NCBI GenBank assembly: GCA_016235865.1
Contig: JACRIK010000018.1
Coordinates: 1 to 64,000 of the forward strand
DNA from: Planctomycetota bacterium
GTDB taxonomy: Bacteria; Planctomycetota; MHYJ01; JACQXL01
Reading direction: 5' to 3'
Length of the DNA stretch: 64,000 bases
Each line of letters starts with the position of its first letter. The first letter of the stretch is position 1. The notes below the pieces were generated by a model. It had not been told where the DNA came from and made no database searches. It worked only from the letters and a program-made list of their open reading frames with translations. This document shows, piece by piece, positions 1 to 9,400 of this stretch. The position numbers were made by a program, and so were the translations under genes.

Positions 1-59
1 GGGGGGGGCGGGGTTTGGGGGTGGGGGGGATAGGGTCTGTTGTTGTAACGTCCTAATTT
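1..59. repeat. G-rich window edge
   Basis: The first 30 bases are almost pure G with single C/T/A interruptions, followed by unique sequence leading to the first gene. Its composition resembles the G-rich strand of the 22-bp array near 55.2 kb. It may be the last, degenerate piece of another array lying outside the window, but too little is visible to show a period. Confidence 0.3.
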
Positions 60-74
60 TTAAGGGGATATAAT

Positions 75-881
75 ATGAGTCAAATTGAATTTAATGCCAG
101 AATCATCGCTCCATATTTTGCAGAGATTCCACCGGAGATTGATGAAAAATGGTGTAGCAAATCCAAAAAAGCGGCTCCCAAGGCATACAAGAGTATCAAA
201 AAGGCCATCAAAACCAAGAAGGATTTTGACGAGAAGATAGGCAATCCCACCAAGAAGACGATTGCTTCTTTTATTGACCCGAAATTTGTTTCCCGGACCG
301 GACATACCTACGGGAATATAATGGATGATGTCCGGCAGAGCATGAAGAGCGCAGGAAAAGAGTATCTCCGGGGCGTAAAGGATGGTTTTGAGACCGGTCG
401 ATATGAAGAGTCCGTGGAACTCAGCCGGAAGAGATATGCCCAAAAGTGGTGCGAATATCTCGGGCCGCTCAAGGGCTATAAGGCCGGCAATATTTTGGGG
501 CTAGCAACTATGGCCATAATGGCCCTGGCCGGTGATAATGACCTGGTTAATTATCTCAGGGCGCGCGGTGTCAACGTTCAAGGTCAACCGTTGGTTATAA
601 CCACCCCGGAGCGGATTAACGAGTTTAAGAATATTTTAACCAAACGGATTGTCGGTTGGGGCAGCGAAATAATCAAACTGGGTTGTGAAGCGCAGGATAT
701 CAAACGACTCAGTGAGAAGTTAAACCAATTAGTCAACGACTATCGCCGTCCTGAGATTGCGCCTTTCACTTCAGGCGGGCCTTCTCATATTGATTTTATA
801 ATAGCGCAAATCACCGACTCCACCCAACCAGGAGGAATGTGGAAATCACTGGGATTGGATATTCAAGTAACAATGGAATAA
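75..881 (+). CDS. Hypothetical protein, 268 aa
   Basis: I do not recognise this protein. The start has an AAGGGGA ribosome-binding site about 8 bases upstream. It has no signal peptide or membrane segment, so it is probably cytoplasmic. The N-terminal 60 residues are rich in Lys and the rest is mixed alpha/beta in character. There are few cysteines and no catalytic motif that I can see. It stands alone: the window edge lies 5' and 380 bases of repeat-bearing spacer lie 3'. Codon use looks like the neighbouring genes, and the unbroken frame plus the ribosome-binding site argue that it is a real gene. Confidence 0.7.
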   Translation: MSQIEFNARIIAPYFAEIPPEIDEKWCSKSKKAAPKAYKSIKKAIKTKKDFDEKIGNPTKKTIASFIDPKFVSRTGHTYGNIMDDVRQSMKSAGKEYLRGVKDGFETGRYEESVELSRKRYAQKWCEYLGPLKGYKAGNILGLATMAIMALAGDNDLVNYLRARGVNVQGQPLVITTPERINEFKNILTKRIVGWGSEIIKLGCEAQDIKRLSEKLNQLVNDYRRPEIAPFTSGGPSHIDFIIAQITDSTQPGGMWKSLGLDIQVTME

Positions 882-950
882 TAAATTCAGATAATCTGAG
901 AAATCTGTGCAATCTGTGGTTTATTTTTTTCCCAGCGTTTCTGCCATGAC

Positions 951-1002
951 CCCGCTAAAGCGGGATAACTCGCAGTAAATCATTCTTCAAACTGCGAGTA
1001 AC
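951..1002 (+). repeat. Two-hairpin element, copy 1
   Basis: A short hairpin (CCCGCT/AGCGGG, 951-964) is followed by ATA and a second hairpin with 9-bp arms ACTCGCAGT (968-976) and ACTGCGAGT (991-999). The arrangement matches seven other copies in the window. Here it lies in the spacer after the first gene and is not next to a ribosome-binding site. Confidence 0.75.
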
Positions 1003-1045
1003 CTGCCTTAACGGCACATTATGTTTCCGAGCGGATTAACCTGCC

Positions 1046-1110
1046 CCCGATGTTCGCTCCGCTCATCGGGATAAGAGACAGTATGTCACTGGGTGACTAC
1101 TGTCTCTAAC
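1046..1110 (+). repeat. Two-hairpin element, copy 2
   Basis: The CCCGATG/CATCGGG hairpin (1046-1070) is followed by a long hairpin with arms AGAGACAGTA (1074-1083) and TACTGTCTCT (1098-1107). An inner GTCAC/GTGAC pairing extends its stem. It is in tandem with copy 1 and just upstream of the promoter at 1130. Confidence 0.75.
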
Positions 1111-1129
1111 AGAATTTTGTTAATTCTTC

Positions 1130-1158
1130 TTGACCACGCACATAAATAATGCTATATT
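1130..1158 (+). promoter_or_regulatory. Sigma-70 promoter for the lipoprotein gene
   Basis: TTGACC (1130-1135), a 17-base spacer and TATATT (1153-1158) make a good sigma-70 promoter giving a leader of about 95 bases. A second possible -10, TATAAT at 1249-1254, lies 7 bases before the start codon but lacks a convincing -35. Confidence 0.55.
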
Positions 1159-1261
1159 ATTATATAATAGTTTAACCGAACCTTTGGTCGCACCGGCTGA
1201 TTTGGGTAGATGTTTTATATGCGGAGTAAACTTTTTATCGGTTAGGGGTATAATAGCGTAT

Positions 1262-2080
1262 ATGCAAAAAATCAGGTCTTTACTATATATAATACTTTTT
1301 CTGGCGGCGGCGTGGTTGAGCGGATGTTCGGCGCCGAAACTGACCGACGCCCTGGCCACCGACCAGGAAAATATCCAGCGCATCAAGGCGATGAATCTCC
1401 TGGAGCATTCCGTGGTCCTGGCCCCGATCGAGTCGCTCATCGCCAGGCAGAAGGTTACCAATGAAGAGACCGAACAACTGGTGGAGATTGACACCAAAGA
1501 GCTGTCCGCTAAATTGGTCGAGACCTTCCGGGCCAATAATGTTTTTAAGAAGATGGAAAAGATGGCGCCTAAGGACAATCGCGCCCAGCCCGTCGGAGAT
1601 GGGCTGGTTCAGCCCCCAGCGGGGGCTGGACACGGTTCCCAGAAGGCGTTGATAAAAGAGGCCCGGGCCAAGAAGGCCACGCTCCTGATGAGGGTGACGC
1701 TGGAAAAGGCGCGGGTCTATTCGCTGGGCAATAATGATTCGGCCCTGGGCAATACGGCCATGTGGCTGACCCTGGGGATTCCGTCGCTCTGGGGCGCGGA
1801 TATCAATTACGGCGTGGAGATTACGGCCCGGGTGTCATTCCTGGACGTGGCCTCGTCACCGGATTTCGCCACGGTGTTGCATTCATTCGAATATGTTTTC
1901 AAGGAAGAGGGCGGCCTGAGCTATCTGGAGCGTTCCGGCAGCCTGGCGGTCCTGGCTATTCCGCCCCAATATTGCCCGGATGACCTGGATAAGGTCAGTG
2001 AGACCGTCCTGCCTTTAGCCCAGGAACAGTTCCTGCTGAAATTAGCCGAGCAGACCAAGAAAGAACTCGGTCCCAAATAA
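1262..2080 (+). CDS. Lipoprotein of unknown function, 272 aa
   Basis: I start this at the ATG at 1262 because the next residues form a clear lipoprotein signal (basic MQKIR, hydrophobic stretch, lipobox LSGC with Cys 22). An in-frame start further upstream would add 44 residues that spoil the signal. The mature protein should be anchored in the inner or outer membrane, facing the periplasm or outside. I recognise no family. An insert at roughly residues 109-122, rich in Gly and Pro, is encoded by two adjacent palindromes (1585-1628) and looks like a short repeat that landed in frame. The sigma-54 activator gene follows after 96 bases. Confidence 0.75.
   Translation: MQKIRSLLYIILFLAAAWLSGCSAPKLTDALATDQENIQRIKAMNLLEHSVVLAPIESLIARQKVTNEETEQLVEIDTKELSAKLVETFRANNVFKKMEKMAPKDNRAQPVGDGLVQPPAGAGHGSQKALIKEARAKKATLLMRVTLEKARVYSLGNNDSALGNTAMWLTLGIPSLWGADINYGVEITARVSFLDVASSPDFATVLHSFEYVFKEEGGLSYLERSGSLAVLAIPPQYCPDDLDKVSETVLPLAQEQFLLKLAEQTKKELGPK
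1585..1628. repeat. In-frame palindromic insert
   Basis: Two head-to-tail palindromes, CCAGCCC/GGGCTGG and CAGCCCCC/GGGGGCTG, lie wholly inside the lipoprotein gene and keep its frame. They encode a Gly/Pro-rich loop. Confidence 0.65.
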
Positions 2081-2176
2081 GTTGATAAGCAGATAAGGAT
2101 AAAAGGTTGATAAAGACTTATTTCTTATCAACTTATAAACTTGTCAACAAAAGTTTGAGACCCAGCAAAGACATTT

Positions 2177-3196
2177 ATGAATCCGGACGTATTGTCGATT
2201 GAGGGCAGGGCGGCAGGCCGAACCCGGGCCCCCGGCAAGGGCAGGAATAACGTCTGGTATATCGTTTACCAGAGCCGGGTGATGCAGCAGGTGATGGACA
2301 TGGCCGATAAGGTCGCCCAGTCCGACTCGCCGGTGATGATTCTGGGCGAGACCGGGACGGGCAAGGAGCTGATTGCCCGGTACATCCACCTGAACAGCCG
2401 GCGCAAGCGATATGAGTTCCTGGACGTTAATTGCGCCAGTATTTCGCAGTCGCTCCTGGAGAACGAGCTTTTCGGGCACGAGAAGGGCAGTTTCACCGGC
2501 GCCGATGAGCAGCGTCGGGGATTATTCGAACTGGCCCACCGGGGCACGCTGTTCATGGATGAAATCGGCGAGATGTCCGTGACCACGCAGTCCAACCTGC
2601 TCCGGGTCCTGGAGACCGGGGCCTTCCGCCGGATCGGCGGTGAAACCACGCTCAAGACGGACGTCCGGCTCATCACCGCCACCAATAAGGACCTGGAGAG
2701 CCGCATCGCGGAAAAGACGTTTCGGGACGATTTGTATTACCGCCTGAATACGATAGTTATTACCCTGCCGCCTTTGAGGAAGCGCAAGGATGATATCTGG
2801 TTCCTGGCCGAGCATTTCCTGTCGGTGAGCAACAAGCAGCAAGGGCTAAAGAAGCATTTTGCGCCCGACGTGCAGCCGATATTCGAAAGATACCACTGGT
2901 CCGGCAACGTGCGCGAGCTGAAAAACACCGTGGAGCGGATGGTCCTGTTGAGCGAAGAGGACGAGATCAAACTCTCCGATATGTTCCCGGACAAGCTTTT
3001 CATGCAGGCCAAAACGGGCGAGTCGTCCCTGCTTCCGCTGGAAGAGGTGGAAAAGCGGTATGTCCTCAAGGTCCTTTCGTATACCAGGGGCAACCGGCGG
3101 GAGGCGGCCGGACTCCTAAAAATAAGCGAGCCGACCCTCTACCGCAAAATTAAGGAGTATAATATTAAGACCGAGAACGAAGGTAAACCCCGGTAG
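2177..3196 (+). CDS. Receiver-less sigma-54 activator (AAA+ and Fis-type HTH)
   Basis: This 339-residue protein is a bacterial enhancer-binding protein that should remodel sigma-54 RNA polymerase. After a short N-terminus comes the AAA+ domain: Walker A GETGTGKE, the sigma-54 contact loop GSFTGA (a variant of GAFTGA), Walker B LFMDEIGE and the arginine-finger region FRDDLYYRLN. The C-terminus carries a Fis-type helix-turn-helix (NRREAAGLLKISEPTLYRKI). It has no receiver or sensor domain, so its activity is probably set by level or by a partner protein. No clear ribosome-binding site precedes the ATG. A sigma-54 promoter and paired upstream sites lie directly downstream, in front of the giant lipoprotein gene, which is therefore its likely target. 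Confidence 0.93.
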   Translation: MNPDVLSIEGRAAGRTRAPGKGRNNVWYIVYQSRVMQQVMDMADKVAQSDSPVMILGETGTGKELIARYIHLNSRRKRYEFLDVNCASISQSLLENELFGHEKGSFTGADEQRRGLFELAHRGTLFMDEIGEMSVTTQSNLLRVLETGAFRRIGGETTLKTDVRLITATNKDLESRIAEKTFRDDLYYRLNTIVITLPPLRKRKDDIWFLAEHFLSVSNKQQGLKKHFAPDVQPIFERYHWSGNVRELKNTVERMVLLSEEDEIKLSDMFPDKLFMQAKTGESSLLPLEEVEKRYVLKVLSYTRGNRREAAGLLKISEPTLYRKIKEYNIKTENEGKPR

Positions 3197-3230
3197 GAAT
3201 GCCATTTTTACGGATAAATAACCCAGGTAG

Positions 3231-3272
3231 GGCGTCTATCAAAATTTAATAGGCGTCTATCAAAGTGATAGA
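3231..3272 (+). promoter_or_regulatory. Paired upstream activator site (candidate)
   Basis: GGCGTCTATCAAA occurs at 3231 and again at 3252, exactly 21 bp apart (two helical turns). The second copy continues into a perfect palindrome, TCTATCA-AAG-TGATAGA (3256-3272). The pair lies about 120-160 bp before the -24 box of the sigma-54 promoter, the usual distance for an enhancer. Confidence 0.6.
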
Positions 3273-3388
3273 TAATTATTGATTGATAATTAACTGCCGG
3301 GCGGGGCATAATAAAATTGACGGCTTAAAACCATTGTAATACCTAATATGCGGGGCAGGCAGCCGGAATTATAATTTATTATTGCATT

Positions 3389-3405
3389 TTGGCACGATAT
3401 TTGCT
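3389..3405 (+). promoter_or_regulatory. Sigma-54 promoter of the giant lipoprotein gene
   Basis: TTGGCACG, four bases, then TTGCT gives the GG-N10-GC spacing of a consensus -24/-12 promoter. Transcription would begin near 3417, and the start codon at 3472 has a good ribosome-binding site (AAGGAG). Confidence 0.85.
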
Positions 3406-3471
3406 ATAATAAGTATATTAATAGAGGGGTATTTTATCCCCAGAACCAAATCTAAAACAAGGAGTTCTATT

Positions 3472-6400
3472 ATGCGACAGAATGGATTGAAGATTTTCGG
3501 GGTGGATTTGAGACGGTGGCATTTATATTTTATTGTTCCATTGGTGTGTCTGATGATAGCCGGTTGCGCGGCCGGGTTGTTGCTGGTCGGCACGGCCATG
3601 AGCGGTTCGTCCGGCGGAGGCACCAGTTCCGGTTCGTCGGCCCAGAGGCGGGTGACGGGCCTGGTTTTTTCCCAGGGGTCTGAGAATGTGATAGCGCCGT
3701 TGGGCGGCGCTTCGGTCATGGCCGAATGGGGCTCGACCCGGAGCATTTTAGGGGCTTTCACCAAGGCCGTGACCATGAGCGCCTCGACCACGACCAACTC
3801 GGACGGCTCTTACGAACTGGACGGGATTGACGACGGCGCGAACGTGGTGATTACCATCGAGAAGGACGGGCATACCACCCAGATTCATAACGTCAATACG
3901 GCGGGAAGCAGTCCCAGCATCAAAGGGACGCTGGCCCCCAAGAACCAGAACAAGAAGACCGTTTTTTCGTCCACGGATAATGATATCAATACGGATGAAG
4001 ACGTGAACGAAAAAGGCGAACCAATCGCCCGGTGCCACGTGGTGATTAGCGCGGGCGCCGTAACCGGCGATACCGAGGTGGAATTGACCCCGTATTATTC
4101 GCTGGATAACCTGCCCCAGCCGCTGCCGGCCGGGTATATCGGGCTGGCCGGGGCTGATTTCAGCGCCGCATCAACCGTTGTTTTTGCCACAAACAAGGAT
4201 GTCAAACCCTATCTGGTCCTGCCGTCAACCGTGCGCGCCTCGGAATTGAACGTGATAAATATCAAACTGATGGAGTTGATAGAGGTCAGCGGCGTCAAGC
4301 AATGGTTGGTATCCAAGAATGCCATTAACCAGGACCGGGCCTGTGAATATTACACATCAGGTCCTTATGAGGGAATGTTGGGCCCGGATGACGGCGTGAT
4401 TGATGATAACCAGGCGAAACTTAAAGGCATCCGGCCGTTCTGTTTCGTTTATTCGACCACCCAGTTGGCCACGATTAACGGCACGGTGAAGAACACCACC
4501 GGCACGGCGATTGCCGGGGCCATGGTCTTCGGCGGCGGTTCGTCGGATACCACTAATTCGTTAGGCAAATATTCCCTGAACAATGTAATAGCCCTGAGCG
4601 CCAGTTCGGACACCCTGATAATGGTTAATGCCATAGCGCCGAATTATCAGCTGGCCTCGGCCGTGGCGTCTGTCCGGGCCAACAGCACCACCAATAATGT
4701 CAATATCACGCTGGAGACCCTGGAAGAGGTGGCCATATTAGGCGGCTCGGTCAAGGATGCATCTACTATTTCACCTATCGCCGGGGCCAAGGTGGTCTGC
4801 ACCAGCCAGCCGTATATCGCGGCTTTTACCTATGATAACCGGGGCACCACGACCGACTTGATGGATGACACGCTGTCGGTCACGCCGCCGGCCAATCTCC
4901 GTAATTATCGCTGGAATCTGACATCGCCCAGCGGCGTAAGATACCAGTCAGCATCCCAGATTAATAACTGGGTTATTTTGAGCAATCTTTTCTCCGAATC
5001 CGGGTTTGATTCCCTGGGTTCATACCGGGTGGACCTGGGTATTACCCTGTCTGACGACCGGGTGGTTACGGCCACCGGCGGATTCATGTTAAAGATAGTA
5101 TCTTTGAGCGTTATTATTACGGATATCAGGTTGCCGGTTTCGATGGACCCGTCGATTACCATGGAGGCATACAGCAATACGGTGGGTAATTACCGAATGA
5201 TCGGGGTGCCGACCGGCGTGGAATTAAAACTCCAGGCCAGCAAGACCGGCTATCAGTCATCAGGCATCCGGACCATATCAGCCCTGACCAAAGGAGCGAC
5301 AGCCGTGGAGAATTTCACACTGAATGCCGGGTCAGCCGCGGTGGCATCCATTTGGATAACGCCGGCGCCTTCGGTGAGCTTGCAGACCGGCCAGACCGTG
5401 CTGTTTTCCGGGGTGGCTAAGGATGACGCGGATAATACTATTTCGCCCACGCCGGTTTTTACCTGGATTTCGTCAAACCCGGCGATTGCCTCGATTAACA
5501 GCTCCTCCGGCCTGGCCAGCGCCCTGGGTTCGGGCTCGGTGACCATCGAGGCCTCGACCGGCGCCGTGACCAGCAATGCCGTGACGGTGACTGTGGGCGG
5601 CGTGCCGGCCGCGCCCAGCGATTTTACGGCCGTGGCCGCTTCATCCTCGCAAATCGATTTGGCCTGGCAGGATAACTCGGCCAACGAAGACGACTTTAGA
5701 ATAGAGCGTTCCACCAACGGGATTACCTATGCGCTGATTTCCACCCAATATCCGGATGTGGAATCATATAGTGATACCGGATTATCATCCAGTACTCAGT
5801 ATTACTACCGGGTTTATTCACGTAATGTCAATGGCGATTCAGCCAAGGCCAGCGCCTCGGCTACCACCCCGGGCACTCCGGTGCCGAACGGGCCTTCAGC
5901 ACTGATAGTGACGCCGGTAGATGCCAATACCATCGATTTGGAATGGACCGACAATTCTAATAATGAAACATTATTCCAGATACGCCGTTCGCCGGACGGG
6001 GACACATATAACGTTATCGCAACGGTCGGCGCTAATACAACCAGTTATCAGAATATCGGGTTGACGCCCAATTCAAACTATTATTACCGGGTCTATGCCC
6101 GCAATGATTCTGGTAATTCCACGACCTATGCCTCAGGTGACACCTGGACGCCGGATACCATACCGACAGCGCCGAGCGGCCTGGTTGCCTCAAACACTTC
6201 GTCCTCGCAGATAAATCTGACCTGGACCGACGCGTCAAATAATGAAAGCGGGTTTAAGATAGAACGTTCGCCCAACGGCGTGGATACCTGGACCGAGATT
6301 TATACCACCACAATCAATGCGACTTCTTATCCGAATACCGGGCTGGTTTATAACACCACCTATTATTACCGCATCCGGGCATACAACACGGCCGGAGATT

Positions 6401-9400
6401 CTAATTACAGCAATATTGCGTTTGCCACAACCAGCCAGCAGGCGCCTGATGCGCCGACCGGGGCGACCATCACGGTCCTGTCCGACACCTCTATCAAAAT
6501 TGACTGGACCGATGCCTCAGATAATGAAGATAGCTTCAAGGTCCAGATATCCACGGACGGAACAACCTACACGCTCAAGACCACGACCGCGGCTAATGCC
6601 ACGGTATTTACCGATACCGGCCTGACGGCTTTGACGACCTATTGGTATCGGGTTTATGCGTATAACACGGCCGGCAGTTCCGGCTATTCCAACGTGGTTT
6701 CGGATACGACCAATGCGCCGCCCATACCTGATGACCCGACTAATCTGGTTACTACCACAGTTACTTCTTCATCTATCGGACTGCAATGGACTGATAATTC
6801 CAATAATGAGACCGGTTTTAAGCTGGACCGTTCTCCGGACGGCGTGAGCAACTGGGTGACCTTGACCACCACCGCCGGAAATGTTATCGCTTTTTCCGAT
6901 ACGGCGCTGACGCCAGCCACTACGTTCTACTATCGGGTCTATGCCTATAATTTGGGCGGTGATTCCGGTTATGCTTCCGTGACAGCGGCCACATTCGCCG
7001 TACCGGATAACCTGGCTTTTTCGGTTCAGCCCGTTAACACGGCAGCCGGTGCGACCTTTCCTGCGGTCCAGGTGACTGTCAGAGACGCGTCTAATAATCC
7101 ATTAGCATTAGATGGCATACCCATTACGTTTACTATTAATAAAGGCACGTTAAACGGCACCTTAAGCAAGAATACCGTAGCCGGAGTGGCTACTTTCAGC
7201 GATTTGAATATGACTTTAGCCGATACCGGTTATGCCATTACGGCTTCTTCAGGCGGGCTGACCCCGGCCGCCTCTAACGCATTTAACATTACATTTGCGG
7301 CGGCTAATAACTTAACCTGGGTAACCAGTCCCGCCAATTCCGTGGCGGGATCAACCATGGCTGCGTTTACGGTCCGGGTCAGGGACGCCTATGCCAACAA
7401 TGTCCAGGGCACGACCGTATCAGTGACTACCACTAATTCTGCGCTGGCGGTTTATCAAGGCGGCACAGCGGTGGCGGATTATGCCACAGCCGGCAGCGGC
7501 GCCGATGGCCTGGCGACATTCTCCACCATTAGTATGACTGCGGCCGGGACCGGATATGTATTCCGGGCATCAAGCGGCGCTCTGGCTACGGTTGACTCCG
7601 GCGCATTTAATATCACGCCGGACGCGGCGGATAATCTGGCTTTTGTGCAGCAACCAACCACTACATCGGCCGGCGCCACCATGTCACCGGTGACGGTCCG
7701 GGTTAAAGACGTATATGATAACCTTATTTCCGGCCAGGCGGTTTCTATCACCACCACGGACGGCACGTTGATAAATGGCACGCTCACCCAGAACAGTGAT
7801 ATAAATGGTATCGCCACCTTTACGCCATTGAGCATGACCGCACCCGGCACCGGATATGTTTTGAGCGCGACTTCCGGTGCGTTAGTGGTTACTTCAGATG
7901 CATTTAACATTTCAGGAGCGGCGGCAAATTTGGCCTTTGTCCAGCAGCCGGCTAATACAATGGCCGGAGCTACGATGTCCTCAATTACGGTTTTAGTAAG
8001 GGATCAGTTTAACGATCCGCAACCAGGCATAACAATTTCCTTGACCACCACCAACGGTACGCTTATAAATGGAACGCTTTCTAAGGATAGCGATATCAAT
8101 GGCGTTGCCACCTTTGATGATTTAAGTATTACTTTGGCGGCCAATAACTATGCCTTGAGCGCCTCGGCTCTGACCTACACCGTTGCCGCCATAGTTTCCA
8201 CTTCATTTAATATCACACCGGCCTCGGCTAATAGTTTAACCTTTTTCACGCAACCGGCGAATACCGTGGCCGGAGTAACTATGTCCATAGTTCGAGTTCG
8301 GGTTTGGGACCAGTATGCCAATGTGGTTCCATCCGTGGCCGTATCGCTGACTACCACCACCCAGTTGAATGGCACCGCAACGATTACCAGCAACGCTATC
8401 GGAATAGCCGCATTTAATGATTTATATATAACCACCACCGGGACATATCAATTATCAGCCCGGGCCGGCGCCGTTGGCCCGACCAGCTCAAATAATTTTG
8501 ATATTACGCCGGGCGCGGTAATGACCGTGGCGGTTTCCGGAGATACTCCGATTACCTCCGGTATAGAATCCTCATCGTATACTGCGGTATCCAGGGATGC
8601 TTATAATAATAATGTTTCGGATACTTACGCCTGGACAAAGGCCAACGGCACAGGTACAGCCACTCTCAGCGTAGATAAGCTGACCGGCGTCCTGTCCGGG
8701 ACCGTCACCATCACGGCCACCTCTGATGCTGCGCCGGCTAAATCCGGCGGAAAAACAGTCACCGTAAATCCGGGAGCGCCCAGTAGTCTGACCTTCGTCC
8801 AACAGCCGACTACGGCCACTGTGAGCGTGGCCATCACTCCGGCCATTACAGTCCGGGTTAAGGATGTCAATAACAATCTTTTATCAGGCGTTTCTGTTTC
8901 CGTCACCACCACAGGTGGCACGGCTTTAAGCGGTACGCTTACCCGGAGCAGTGATTCCGGCGGTATTGCGACCTTTAATGATTTAAGCATCGCGTCCGAA
9001 GGCAATTATTCCTTATACGCCACCACGGGCCTGATTACCACGACCTCAGCTTCATTTAATATTATGCCGACCCTGCCCAACGTACCGTCCGGTCTGACGG
9101 CCACGGCGATTTCGCCTACCGCCATAACCATTACCTGGACAGATACATCAAATAATGAGAGCGGGTTCAAGATAGAGCGTTTCATCTCAGGCAGTTATCA
9201 GGAGATTGCCACCACTACGGCTAATACAGCGGTTTATACCAATAACGGCTTGTCAGGTAACACGCTTTACTATTATAAAGTCCGGGCCTACAATGTGACC
9301 GGCAACTCCGATTACAGCAATGTGGCTTCAGCCCAGACTCCGATTGCGCCGCCAACGGCGCCGAGCGGACTGATTACCACCTCGGTCACGGCTTCGGTCA

